Assembly (NCBI RefSeq): GCF_003675895.1
Contig: NZ_ML014765.1
Location: forward strand, 1 to 64,000
Source of the DNA: Parashewanella curva
GTDB lineage: Bacteria; Pseudomonadota; Gammaproteobacteria; Enterobacterales; Shewanellaceae
Direction: 5' to 3'
Length of the DNA stretch: 64,000 bases
Shown: positions 53,437-61,058 of the stretch, in pieces
Position numbering within the stretch: position 1 is the first letter of the stretch
How the letters are laid out: the number at the start of each line of letters is the position of its first letter
Made by a program: the position numbers and the translations under genes
The notes under the pieces: model-generated
Told to the model about the DNA's origin: nothing
Seen by the model: only the letters and a program-made list of their open reading frames with translations
Database searches by the model: none

Positions 53437-56400
53437 ATGGAATTGTTCACTGTCTTGAAAGCAGGCAAGTTTCAGTCTGTTAATGGTCAAATTGAAGTTA
53501 CTTTGGGTGATATTGAATATCGTGCAAAGGCTGGAGACTTCATTCCTGAGGGAGCAAGCGTCATTGTTTTTGATGGTGCACTATTCACTATTAAGTTTGA
53601 AAATGGCGAAGTTCATTCAAACTCTGAGAACTTTACCTCATCCAATGCTTCCAAAAACTTACTTTCTGTCACCGATGCCAATGATATAGAAAATATTCAG
53701 GCAATCATTTTAGCGGGTGGAGATCCAACCTTAGCTATTGAAACCGCAGCTGGTGGAACACAGCAAGAAGGTGGGTTCGATTTTATTGCCATTGATCGAA
53801 CAGGTGACGAAACCATTGCTCAAGCAGGGTTTAATACTCTTGGGTTAGCCGGAGGAAACCCTAACGGAAATACTCAAGAAGAAAGCATTGTTTTATTCAA
53901 TTCTGTTCTAGCTAATGACTCAAATACCATTGCTGAAGATCAAGTTGCTGTAGGTAATGTATTGGCAAATGATGTAGATCCAGATTCTAATTTATTGGTT
54001 TCCAATATCTTAATTAACGGTCAAAGCTTTGCAGCTGGACAGAATATTCAACTTGAGAACGGAGGTTTGGTTGTTAATGCCAATGGTGATTACCGTTTTG
54101 AGCCTGATGCGAATTGGCATGGCACATTACCTTTAATTACTTATACAACTAATACAGGGGTATCGGCCACACTTACGATAGTGGTTACTCCGGTAAATGA
54201 TGATGTAAATGCAGAGCCTGATAGCTTTTCGGTAGCTGAAGATGGCTCAGTAATATTAAATTTACTGCCAAACGATACTGCGCCGGACGGTGGATTAGCA
54301 ATTCAATCCATTAATGGTGTCGCTCTTACGGGAACAGCGCAAGCCATCGCGGTTACTAATGGTCAAGTATTCATTGCAGCAAATGGCACCATCACCTTTG
54401 AACCAACGGCTAACTATAATGGCGAAGTCACCTTCAGTTATGTTGCACAGGATGCCGATGGTGATACCGATGAAGCCAATGTGAGCATCACCGTTGAACC
54501 ACAAAACGATCTGATAGATGCCATTGATGATAGTTTCAACGTTGATGAGGATGGCAGCGTTACTTTAGATCTTCTCGCCAATGACACCGCCCCAGATGGC
54601 GGCAAATCTATAGTCTCCATTAATGGAGTAACACTAACAGGCTCAGCGCAAGCCATCGCGGTCACAAATGGCAATGTACTCATTGCGGCAGATGGCACCA
54701 TTACCTTTGAGCCAACGGCTAACTACAACGGCGAAGTCACCTTCAGTTATGTTGCACAGGATGCCGATGGTGATACCGATGAAGCCAATGTGAGCATCAC
54801 CGTTGAACCACTTAATGATCTGATAGATGCTGTTGATGATAACTACAACGTGCCTGAAGATGGCAGCGTTACCTTAGACCTGCTCGCCAACGACATCGCC
54901 CCAGATGGCGGCAAATCTATCGTCTCCATTAATGGAATAACACTGACAGGTTCAGCGCAGACCATCGGAGTCACAAATGGCCAAGTACTCATTGCGGCTG
55001 ATGGCACCATTACCTTTGAGCCAGTAGGTGACTACAATGGCGAAGTCAGCTTTAATTACATAGCACGAGATGTGGATGGCGATACCGATGAAGCCAATGT
55101 GAGCATCACCGTTGAACCACAAAACGATCTGATAGATGCCATTGATGATAGTTTCAACGTTGATGAGGATGGCAGCGTTACTTTAGATCTTCTCGCCAAT
55201 GACACCGCCCCAGATGGCGGCAAATCTATAGTCTCCATTAATGGAATAACACTGACAGGCTCTGCGCAAACCATCGCGGTCACAAATGGCAATGTACTCA
55301 TTGCGGCAGATGGCACCATTACCTTTGAGCCAGTAGGTGACTACAATGGCGAAGTCAGCTTTAATTACATAGCACGAGATGTGGATGGCGATACCGATGA
55401 AGCGACAGTGACGATTGCAGTGACGCCAGAAAACGACTCAGTGAACATTGCTACCACAGGTGTCTATGTTTCTGAAGAAGGATTAGTCGGTGGCGTTCCT
55501 GATAATGATGGGGTTATCGATACTACAGATAGTGCTACAGGCAGTGGTGCAATTGTTCTGACAAATGTTGATGGAGATAACTTAACATTAGAGCTAGGTG
55601 GTCCAGCAGGATTAAACTCTGGCGGAGAAGCGGTTAATTGGCATTGGGATGATGGCAGCCAAACCTTGATAGGTTACACAGGCACCGACCCCGACATGAA
55701 CCAAGTCATGACCATCAAGCTCAATGCGCCAGTGAACACAACAGGCGGAACCTGGACGTACGATGTGACCTTATTACAGCCTGTCGATCATGCAGATCCG
55801 CTCACCGAGGATGCTATTTCACCCTTGTTTTCCGTAATCGTTACTGATAGTGAAAATAATGTGGATACTGGTAGCTTCTTTGTTGCTTTTGAAGATGACG
55901 GAGTTACAGCAAATAGTTATACACATGTATTTGATATTTCAGTTGAATCCTTTATTTCAAGTAATATTGAAGCAAACTGGGCTAATTTATATAGTGACCC
56001 TAGTGATCCTAATTTTAATAGTACCGTCAATAGGTTTGATGGAAATGACAATGATTTGGGATTAGATCAAATTCGTTGGGGAACAACTTCTGGTAGCCAA
56101 TCAGGCTATGGGTTTGTTGATAATGATATTAACTTAGGTAATACTCTACCATTAAATCAAGATATTGTTCTGGGCACATTTACCCACTATAACTTCTCAA
56201 TTGGCTCCGGTACTTCTATTAGTGAGGCATTGCTCAATATTGCATTCTCCTTAACTGATAGTAATGGTGTCGAGACTTCTGTCGATATGAATATTGAGTT
56301 TGATCACAATGAAACTCCAAATAATAGTGACTCCCCAGAAGATATTATTACAGTCGGTGACTCAACGGTTACATTTGAATATGAAGGAAGCCTTTATTCT

Positions 56401-57171
56401 ATTCAAGTTATCGGTTTCGTTGATGCTAGTGGTAATGTTAAACAAACCATTGAAACAGAAGAAAATACAGCTACCAGTCACGATTTAGTTATTAGAATTG
56501 TCGAAGGGGACCAATTTACCCCTCCAAGTCTAAATGGCAATATTATCGAAACAAGTGTTGCTGGTGCGGATCAAGGCTTTGAAGTCATCGGTATTGAATT
56601 TGGTGATACTGTGATAGCTGTTAATGGTGGAACTGTAACTATTGCTGGGCAGTTTGGTGAGTTAGAGATAGATGATGAAGGCAACTACACATACACATTA
56701 AATGTCAGTGCTGATCTTATTCCTGATAATCAAAGTGAAAGCTTTACTTATATTGTCAAAGACGCTGATGGTGATACTGATGAGGCTAACTTAGTTATTG
56801 ATTTAAATGTAATTAACCAAACTAGTAACAATATCACTAGTTCAGTTTCAGGGTTATCTGAACCTTTAACTTCTTCTGATATTTTTGATTCACTGATAAA
56901 CCATGACTCACTCTTTGGGAATGGCTATACAGAGCTAAGCTCTGTTGAATCGAACAAAATTAATTCTCAATTCAATTTAGAACACCAGTCCATTATGCTT
57001 GAAGAAAATTTGGAACTCTTAGAATTAAAAGACAATGAAAATGGATTATCTCATAGTTTTTCAATGAATTCGTACGAATCTGCAGAGAGTGAAGCTTATC
57101 AAAATACTGTTGTAGAGGCACTTAACCAATACCGTGATGATCACGATATACGAGGTGAGCTCTTATCTTAA
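53437..57171 (+). CDS. LapA/BpfA-like repeat adhesin with cleavable retention module
   Basis: A 1244-residue adhesin. Residues 1-100 resemble the LapA-type N-terminal retention module (AGKFQSVNGQIEVTLGDIEY), ending at TAAG (103-106), a LapG-type protease cleavage motif. A cadherin/VCBS-like domain (about 160-255) is followed by four tandem 103-residue repeats (258-669; 54208-55443), then a T1SS-143-like domain, a choice-of-anchor-like domain and a final VCBS-like unit ending DADGDTDEAN. The C-terminal 110 residues lack RTX nonapeptides. TolC-like and OmpA-like genes follow, but no ABC or HlyD gene. The DNA repeats are near identical, a substrate for copy-number change. Whether it is exported by type I secretion is uncertain. 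Confidence 0.82.
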   Translation: MELFTVLKAGKFQSVNGQIEVTLGDIEYRAKAGDFIPEGASVIVFDGALFTIKFENGEVHSNSENFTSSNASKNLLSVTDANDIENIQAIILAGGDPTLAIETAAGGTQQEGGFDFIAIDRTGDETIAQAGFNTLGLAGGNPNGNTQEESIVLFNSVLANDSNTIAEDQVAVGNVLANDVDPDSNLLVSNILINGQSFAAGQNIQLENGGLVVNANGDYRFEPDANWHGTLPLITYTTNTGVSATLTIVVTPVNDDVNAEPDSFSVAEDGSVILNLLPNDTAPDGGLAIQSINGVALTGTAQAIAVTNGQVFIAANGTITFEPTANYNGEVTFSYVAQDADGDTDEANVSITVEPQNDLIDAIDDSFNVDEDGSVTLDLLANDTAPDGGKSIVSINGVTLTGSAQAIAVTNGNVLIAADGTITFEPTANYNGEVTFSYVAQDADGDTDEANVSITVEPLNDLIDAVDDNYNVPEDGSVTLDLLANDIAPDGGKSIVSINGITLTGSAQTIGVTNGQVLIAADGTITFEPVGDYNGEVSFNYIARDVDGDTDEANVSITVEPQNDLIDAIDDSFNVDEDGSVTLDLLANDTAPDGGKSIVSINGITLTGSAQTIAVTNGNVLIAADGTITFEPVGDYNGEVSFNYIARDVDGDTDEATVTIAVTPENDSVNIATTGVYVSEEGLVGGVPDNDGVIDTTDSATGSGAIVLTNVDGDNLTLELGGPAGLNSGGEAVNWHWDDGSQTLIGYTGTDPDMNQVMTIKLNAPVNTTGGTWTYDVTLLQPVDHADPLTEDAISPLFSVIVTDSENNVDTGSFFVAFEDDGVTANSYTHVFDISVESFISSNIEANWANLYSDPSDPNFNSTVNRFDGNDNDLGLDQIRWGTTSGSQSGYGFVDNDINLGNTLPLNQDIVLGTFTHYNFSIGSGTSISEALLNIAFSLTDSNGVETSVDMNIEFDHNETPNNSDSPEDIITVGDSTVTFEYEGSLYSIQVIGFVDASGNVKQTIETEENTATSHDLVIRIVEGDQFTPPSLNGNIIETSVAGADQGFEVIGIEFGDTVIAVNGGTVTIAGQFGELEIDDEGNYTYTLNVSADLIPDNQSESFTYIVKDADGDTDEANLVIDLNVINQTSNNITSSVSGLSEPLTSSDIFDSLINHDSLFGNGYTELSSVESNKINSQFNLEHQSIMLEENLELLELKDNENGLSHSFSMNSYESAESEAYQNTVVEALNQYRDDHDIRGELLS
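54208..55443 (+). repeat. four tandem 309-bp coding repeats in the adhesin
   Basis: Units at 54208-54516, 54517-54825, 54826-55134 and 55135-55443. The 165-base segment 54463-54627 is identical to 55081-55245, 618 bases (two units) downstream, and a segment at 55021 recurs at 55330. The pattern suggests recent duplication or gene conversion. Units code for Ig/cadherin-like folds ending in TVEPQNDLI. Confidence 0.88.
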
Positions 57172-57232
57172 ATAAACAAGTAATTAATAATTCGCGCTCG
57201 TTGCGCTAGATAAAACATACGGAGAGATGAAA

Positions 57233-58621
57233 ATGGACCTAAAAGGAATTAGGCAACTTACACCCATTGCATTAGCTGTTGGGTTATGGGCGCTACCCTC
57301 GATAGCAACTGCTCAGTCATTAGAACAAGCTGTTGCTCATGCTCTGGATACCAATCCAGAAGTGCGTATTTCTTATAATCGCTTTAAAGCGAATCAAGAA
57401 ATTCATAATCAAGCTTGGTCGGGTTACCTTCCTAGCGTTGATTTAACCGCGGGGTATGGTGTTGAATATACTGACTCGCCATCTACAAGACGTGATAGTT
57501 CGTTAGGGGCAAATATTGATGATCGTGATGAACGCCTCAATCGCGGTGAGTTAGGGTTAAGTATTAGGCAGTTGGTTTTCGATGGTTTTTATACCAGCAG
57601 TGAATCTGAAAGGACTGATTTTGAGGCAAGTGCTGCTCAATGGAGTTTGTTTTCGAAAGCAGAAAATGTCGCACTAGATGTTGTGAAAGTTTACATAGGT
57701 GTTCTTCATGCTCAGGAAATACTGACATTGGCCGAAAAGAATTTATCTACTCACCAAGAAATTTTTGATCAAATTAAGCAAAAAACAAATTCTGGCTTAG
57801 GTTCTACAGCGGATTTATCCCAAATCACAGGCCGTTTAGCAAGAGCAAATGCCAATGTGGTTGCAGCTAAAAATAACCTGTTAGATACTCAATCTCAGTT
57901 TTACAGAGTAGTAGCGCAGCAACCAAAAGATATTGTTGCGCCTGTACCAGATGCTGATATGTTACCTAAAAATTTGTCTGAGACTTTGCTGTTGGCGAGT
58001 GAAAATCATCCTATCTTAAAGGCTGCAAAGAGCGATATTAGTGCAGCTAAGTCAGCTCAAGAAACTTCAAAGTCAAATTATTATCCCAAAATAACGTTAG
58101 AGTTAAATGGCACTGCTAACAATGATACTAATGGTGAAGATGGTATAACCAATAATCCTCCGTTCAGAACTGATGTAGGTGGTCATACTAAAAACTACTC
58201 TGCTATGTTGAGACTCCGTTATAACCTATATGCAGGTGGAAAAGACTTAGCCAAAGAAAAAGAAAGTGCATACCGTATAAGTGAAGCTAAAGAAATACGA
58301 GAACGGGCTCACAGAGAAGTGGTTGAAGGAGTCAATCTTTCATGGAATGCTTTGAATTTACTTACTCCGCAAAAAAAATATATAAGACAACACGTAGAGG
58401 CGGCAAAAGAAACTCAAAAAGCTTATGTGCAGCAGTTCCGTTTAGGTCAAAGAACATTGTTGGATTTGCTTGATACAGAAAATGAACTCTTTGAATCTAG
58501 GAAAGCATATTTGCGTGCAGAATTGGATGAAATTGTGGCTAAGTACCGAGTGCTAAATTCAACAGGGCGATTACTCGATTCATTACGAGTTACTCGTCCC
58601 CCTGAGTGGCAAGGAAAATGA
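57233..58621 (+). CDS. TolC-family outer-membrane export channel (AggA-like)
   Basis: A 462-residue outer-membrane channel with signal peptide (ALAVGLWALPSIATAQS) and TolC-type repeats: SLEQAVAHALDTNPEVRISY, GYLPSVDLTAGYGVEY, and the second half with LLLASENHPILKAAKSDISA, SNYYPKITLEL, RYNLYAGG and FRLGQRTLLDLLDTENELFE. It would serve a type I secretion system, probably the one exporting LapA-like adhesins. GGAG is two bases before the first ATG (57227) but eight before the next (57233), which I prefer. It is separated by about 60 bases from the adhesin and followed by an OmpA-like gene. Confidence 0.9.
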   Translation: MDLKGIRQLTPIALAVGLWALPSIATAQSLEQAVAHALDTNPEVRISYNRFKANQEIHNQAWSGYLPSVDLTAGYGVEYTDSPSTRRDSSLGANIDDRDERLNRGELGLSIRQLVFDGFYTSSESERTDFEASAAQWSLFSKAENVALDVVKVYIGVLHAQEILTLAEKNLSTHQEIFDQIKQKTNSGLGSTADLSQITGRLARANANVVAAKNNLLDTQSQFYRVVAQQPKDIVAPVPDADMLPKNLSETLLLASENHPILKAAKSDISAAKSAQETSKSNYYPKITLELNGTANNDTNGEDGITNNPPFRTDVGGHTKNYSAMLRLRYNLYAGGKDLAKEKESAYRISEAKEIRERAHREVVEGVNLSWNALNLLTPQKKYIRQHVEAAKETQKAYVQQFRLGQRTLLDLLDTENELFESRKAYLRAELDEIVAKYRVLNSTGRLLDSLRVTRPPEWQGK

Positions 58622-58649
58622 TGACTCATATTTTCAAGGAGGAAAACAA

Positions 58650-59246
58650 ATGAGAGCAATAATTTTTATAGTAATAACTCTTGTTGCTACTGGGTGTGCA
58701 ACAAGAGACATAAAGCCCATGAGTGGTTCAACGGCACAAGTTTATGATCTTAACGATAAGGATAACGATGGTGTAGTTGTTGCTAGAGAAAAATGCCTAA
58801 AAACTGAAACTGGTGCAGAGGTTGATAATTATGGTTGTGGCACGGTAAGTAAGCACTTAAAACGAAAAGAGTTGAATATTCAGTTTGCGAATAATTCAGC
58901 TTTTTTAGCTCCCAAGTATTTTAATCAATTAGAGGAAGTTGCTTCTTTCTTAAAGAGTAATCCTGATCTAAATGTGACAATCGAGGGGCATACCAGTAAA
59001 ACAGGAAGCTACGAGTATAATCAAGAGCTTTCACAGAGACGTGCTAAAGCTGTGATTAAAGTGCTTTCTGAGGAGTTCCAAATTGAGCCGGCTAGGCTAA
59101 ATGCTGTTGGGTTTAGCTATGATCGTCCAGCAGCTGAAGGCGATGATTCTTATGCCCATGCTCGTAATCGCCGAGTTACAGCAGAATCAACAGTAGAAGG
59201 TACTTCTACTGCGTATAAATGGACAATTTGGACAGTTGACCAATAA
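58650..59246 (+). CDS. OmpA-domain lipoprotein
   Basis: A 198-residue lipoprotein (lipobox LVATG-Cys16). After a Ca-binding-like loop (DLNDKDNDGVV) it has an OmpA C-terminal peptidoglycan-binding domain: NIQFANNSAFLAPKYFNQL, VTIEGHTSKTGSYEYNQELS, RRAKAVIKVL and RNRRVTAE. It anchors the outer membrane to peptidoglycan and here probably supports the adhesin export unit. AGGAGG precedes the ATG. A terminator follows. Confidence 0.9.
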   Translation: MRAIIFIVITLVATGCATRDIKPMSGSTAQVYDLNDKDNDGVVVAREKCLKTETGAEVDNYGCGTVSKHLKRKELNIQFANNSAFLAPKYFNQLEEVASFLKSNPDLNVTIEGHTSKTGSYEYNQELSQRRAKAVIKVLSEEFQIEPARLNAVGFSYDRPAAEGDDSYAHARNRRVTAESTVEGTSTAYKWTIWTVDQ

Positions 59247-59265
59247 GCTAAAAGTATAGAAAAGT

Positions 59266-59301
59266 AGGTTTGGCGGCATTCTTTGCTTCCAAACCTTTTT
59301 T
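59266..59301 (+). terminator. rho-independent terminator after the OmpA-like gene
   Basis: AGGTTTGG (59266-59273) pairs with CCAAACCT (59289-59296), followed by six T residues. It closes the tolC-ompA unit before the convergent CurA-like gene. Confidence 0.75.
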
Positions 59302-59310
59302 AGCGATAAC

Positions 59311-60306
59311 TTATAGTTTCACTAACATTTTTCCTTTGTTTTTACCTTCAAATAGCCCAATAAATGCATCAGGTGCATTTTCTAGCCCTTCAAAAACAGT
59401 CTGCTCAACTTTGATTTTCCCTTCAGCTAACCATTGCCCCATTTGCTGAGTAAATTCACCATAATGTTCCCAATGGTCAAATACAATAAAGCCTTCAATG
59501 TTCAGCTTTTTAATGATAATTTGAGCAAGGTTTGCAGGTCCAGGGGTTGGTTTGGTGTCGTTATATTGAGCAATCATGCCACATACGGCAATTCGGCCAT
59601 AATCTTTCATATTGTTTAGCGCAGCTTCTAAATGCTCACCACCGACATTTTCAAAGTAGACGTCAATCCCTTCAGGTGCGGCTTGGGCGAGGGCTGCATT
59701 TAAATCATCTGTAGTCTTATAGTTGATCACTTCATCAACGCCAAGAGCTCTTAAAGCATCTGCTTTTTCATCACTGCCTACCGAGCCAACCACTTTTGCG
59801 CCCATTAATTTGCCTAATTGGCATGCTACACTACCAACAGCTCCAGATGCCGCAGATACGAATAAAGTCTCGCCAGCTTTTAAGTTAGCGATGCGGTTTA
59901 ACCCCGTCCATGCTGTCATTCCCGGCATACCCATGACACCTAAGAAGTAAGAAGGATCGTATGGTGTTTGTGGCAGGGCTGTAAGTGGTTCAGCTGATGA
60001 AACAAAATGCTTGCGCCACCCCATCATATGAGTGACAAGCGTGCCCACTGCTAAATTATCATTTTTAGACTCGATAACTTTACCAATTGCACCGCCCTCA
60101 AGCACATCACCGATTTGGAATGGTGCAATGTAGCTTTTGCGGTCGATCATTCTTCCACGCATGTATGGATCAACAGACATCCATAAGTTTTCAACCAAAA
60201 CTTCTCCTTCTTTAAGTTCTGGGAGTGTAACTTCAACAAGTTTAAAGTTTTCAGCTGAAGGTAAACCTTCTGGACGGGAATGGAGATGGATATTTTGTGT
60301 GATCAT
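59311..60306 (-). CDS. CurA-like NADP-dependent MDR oxidoreductase
   Basis: A 331-residue medium-chain reductase of the leukotriene-B4/CurA type. Signatures: LWMSVDPYMRGRM (substrate side), GMPGMTAWTGLNRIANLKAG, the nucleotide loop AASGAVGSVACQLGKLMGA, and VDVYFENVGGEHLEA-like IDVYFENVGG. It reduces reactive enones and similar compounds with NADPH. It is divergent from a MarR/OhrR-like gene, with paired operator-like repeats between them, so it is probably part of a regulated stress response. Confidence 0.9.
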   Translation of the reverse strand: MITQNIHLHSRPEGLPSAENFKLVEVTLPELKEGEVLVENLWMSVDPYMRGRMIDRKSYIAPFQIGDVLEGGAIGKVIESKNDNLAVGTLVTHMMGWRKHFVSSAEPLTALPQTPYDPSYFLGVMGMPGMTAWTGLNRIANLKAGETLFVSAASGAVGSVACQLGKLMGAKVVGSVGSDEKADALRALGVDEVINYKTTDDLNAALAQAAPEGIDVYFENVGGEHLEAALNNMKDYGRIAVCGMIAQYNDTKPTPGPANLAQIIIKKLNIEGFIVFDHWEHYGEFTQQMGQWLAEGKIKVEQTVFEGLENAPDAFIGLFEGKNKGKMLVKL

Positions 60307-60343
60307 AACTTTTACCTAAAATCATTAAAGACAGAATATTGCT

Positions 60344-60415
60344 TTGCGCGCTAACTAATTGTGGTAAACTATACACTTGAAGAAAATGAAAAACAATTAC
60401 TTTGTGCGCAAACTA
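60344..60415. promoter_or_regulatory. paired operator-like repeats between the CurA- and MarR-like genes
   Basis: TTGCGCGCTAACTA (60344-60357) and TTGTGCGCAAACTA (60402-60415) agree in 12 of 14 positions, 58 bases apart, in the 125-base gap between the divergent genes. The second sits inside a near-palindrome TTTGTGCGCAAA. MarR/OhrR regulators bind such TTGCGC-type sites. Confidence 0.55.
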
Positions 60416-60431
60416 TTTTTAAGGAAGAACG

Positions 60432-60857
60432 ATGACAGATAAACAGCAATTAACCGATAACGTGTGTTTTGCCGTTTACTCTGCAAATAATGCGATTATT
60501 CGAGCATATCGCCCGCTGCTAGAGCAGTATCAACTGACTTTTCCTCAGTATTTGGTAATGCAAGCACTGTGGTGTGAAGATGGAATAAGTTTAACTGAAC
60601 TTTCCCAAGCGACCATGCTTGATTTAGGAACATTAACTCCGATAGTTAAGCGGTTAGAGAGTAAATCTCTCCTGACAAAAGCCAAGAACCAAGCTGATGA
60701 AAGAAAAAAAGTGTTGGTTTTAACAGAGCAAGGTAAAGGTATACGTTTAGAAGCATTATCACTTAAGCAAACCTTGCTTGAGAAGGTAGATATTCCTCAA
60801 GAAGAGCTGGCATTGTTAAAAGATCAATGTTTAAAGATAGTGAATGATTTAAGTTAA
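60432..60857 (+). CDS. MarR-family regulator, OhrR-like
   Basis: A 141-residue winged-helix regulator. A conserved N-terminal cysteine (Cys12, in NVCFAVYSANNAIIRAYRPL) lies where OhrR proteins have their peroxide-sensing cysteine. The wing region is LTELSQATMLDLGTLTPIVK, then ADERKKVLVLTEQG. OhrR-type repressors leave DNA when this cysteine is oxidised. It probably controls itself and the divergent reductase. No ohr gene is seen nearby. Terminator at 60890-60925. Confidence 0.85.
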   Translation: MTDKQQLTDNVCFAVYSANNAIIRAYRPLLEQYQLTFPQYLVMQALWCEDGISLTELSQATMLDLGTLTPIVKRLESKSLLTKAKNQADERKKVLVLTEQGKGIRLEALSLKQTLLEKVDIPQEELALLKDQCLKIVNDLS

Positions 60858-60889
60858 AAATAAAATGCAAGATTGACATTCTGGTTTAG

Positions 60890-60925
60890 TGGGCTGGTCA
60901 GCATAAATGATTAGCCCATTTTTTT
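60890..60925 (+). terminator. rho-independent terminator after the MarR-like gene
   Basis: TGGGCT (60890-60895) pairs with AGCCCA (60913-60918), followed by a run of seven or more T. Confidence 0.65.
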
Positions 60926-60939
60926 GTTCGCATCATAGG

Positions 60940-60999
60940 TGATCGAGATCATAGTTATATTCGATTTTATATTGCTTAATACACATCATCTAGTGATGT
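60940..60999. promoter_or_regulatory. FNR-like site and palindrome upstream of nrdD
   Basis: TGATCGAGATCA (60940-60951) matches the TTGAT-N4-ATCAA core of FNR/EtrA sites, as expected before an anaerobic enzyme gene. A 17-base palindrome ACATCATCTAGTGATGT (60983-60999, six-base arms, five-base centre) follows and could bind another regulator. No canonical NrdR boxes were found. Confidence 0.5.
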
Positions 61000-61058
61000 T
61001 TATCTAAAGTGGCACTACATAGAGTATCTATTGCAAGCAATGTAAATTGGAGAATGGC

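Noticed and set aside
54208-55443. Regularly spaced repeats considered as a CRISPR array
   Set aside because: The repeats are 309 bases, in frame and encode Ig-like domains; they are protein repeats.
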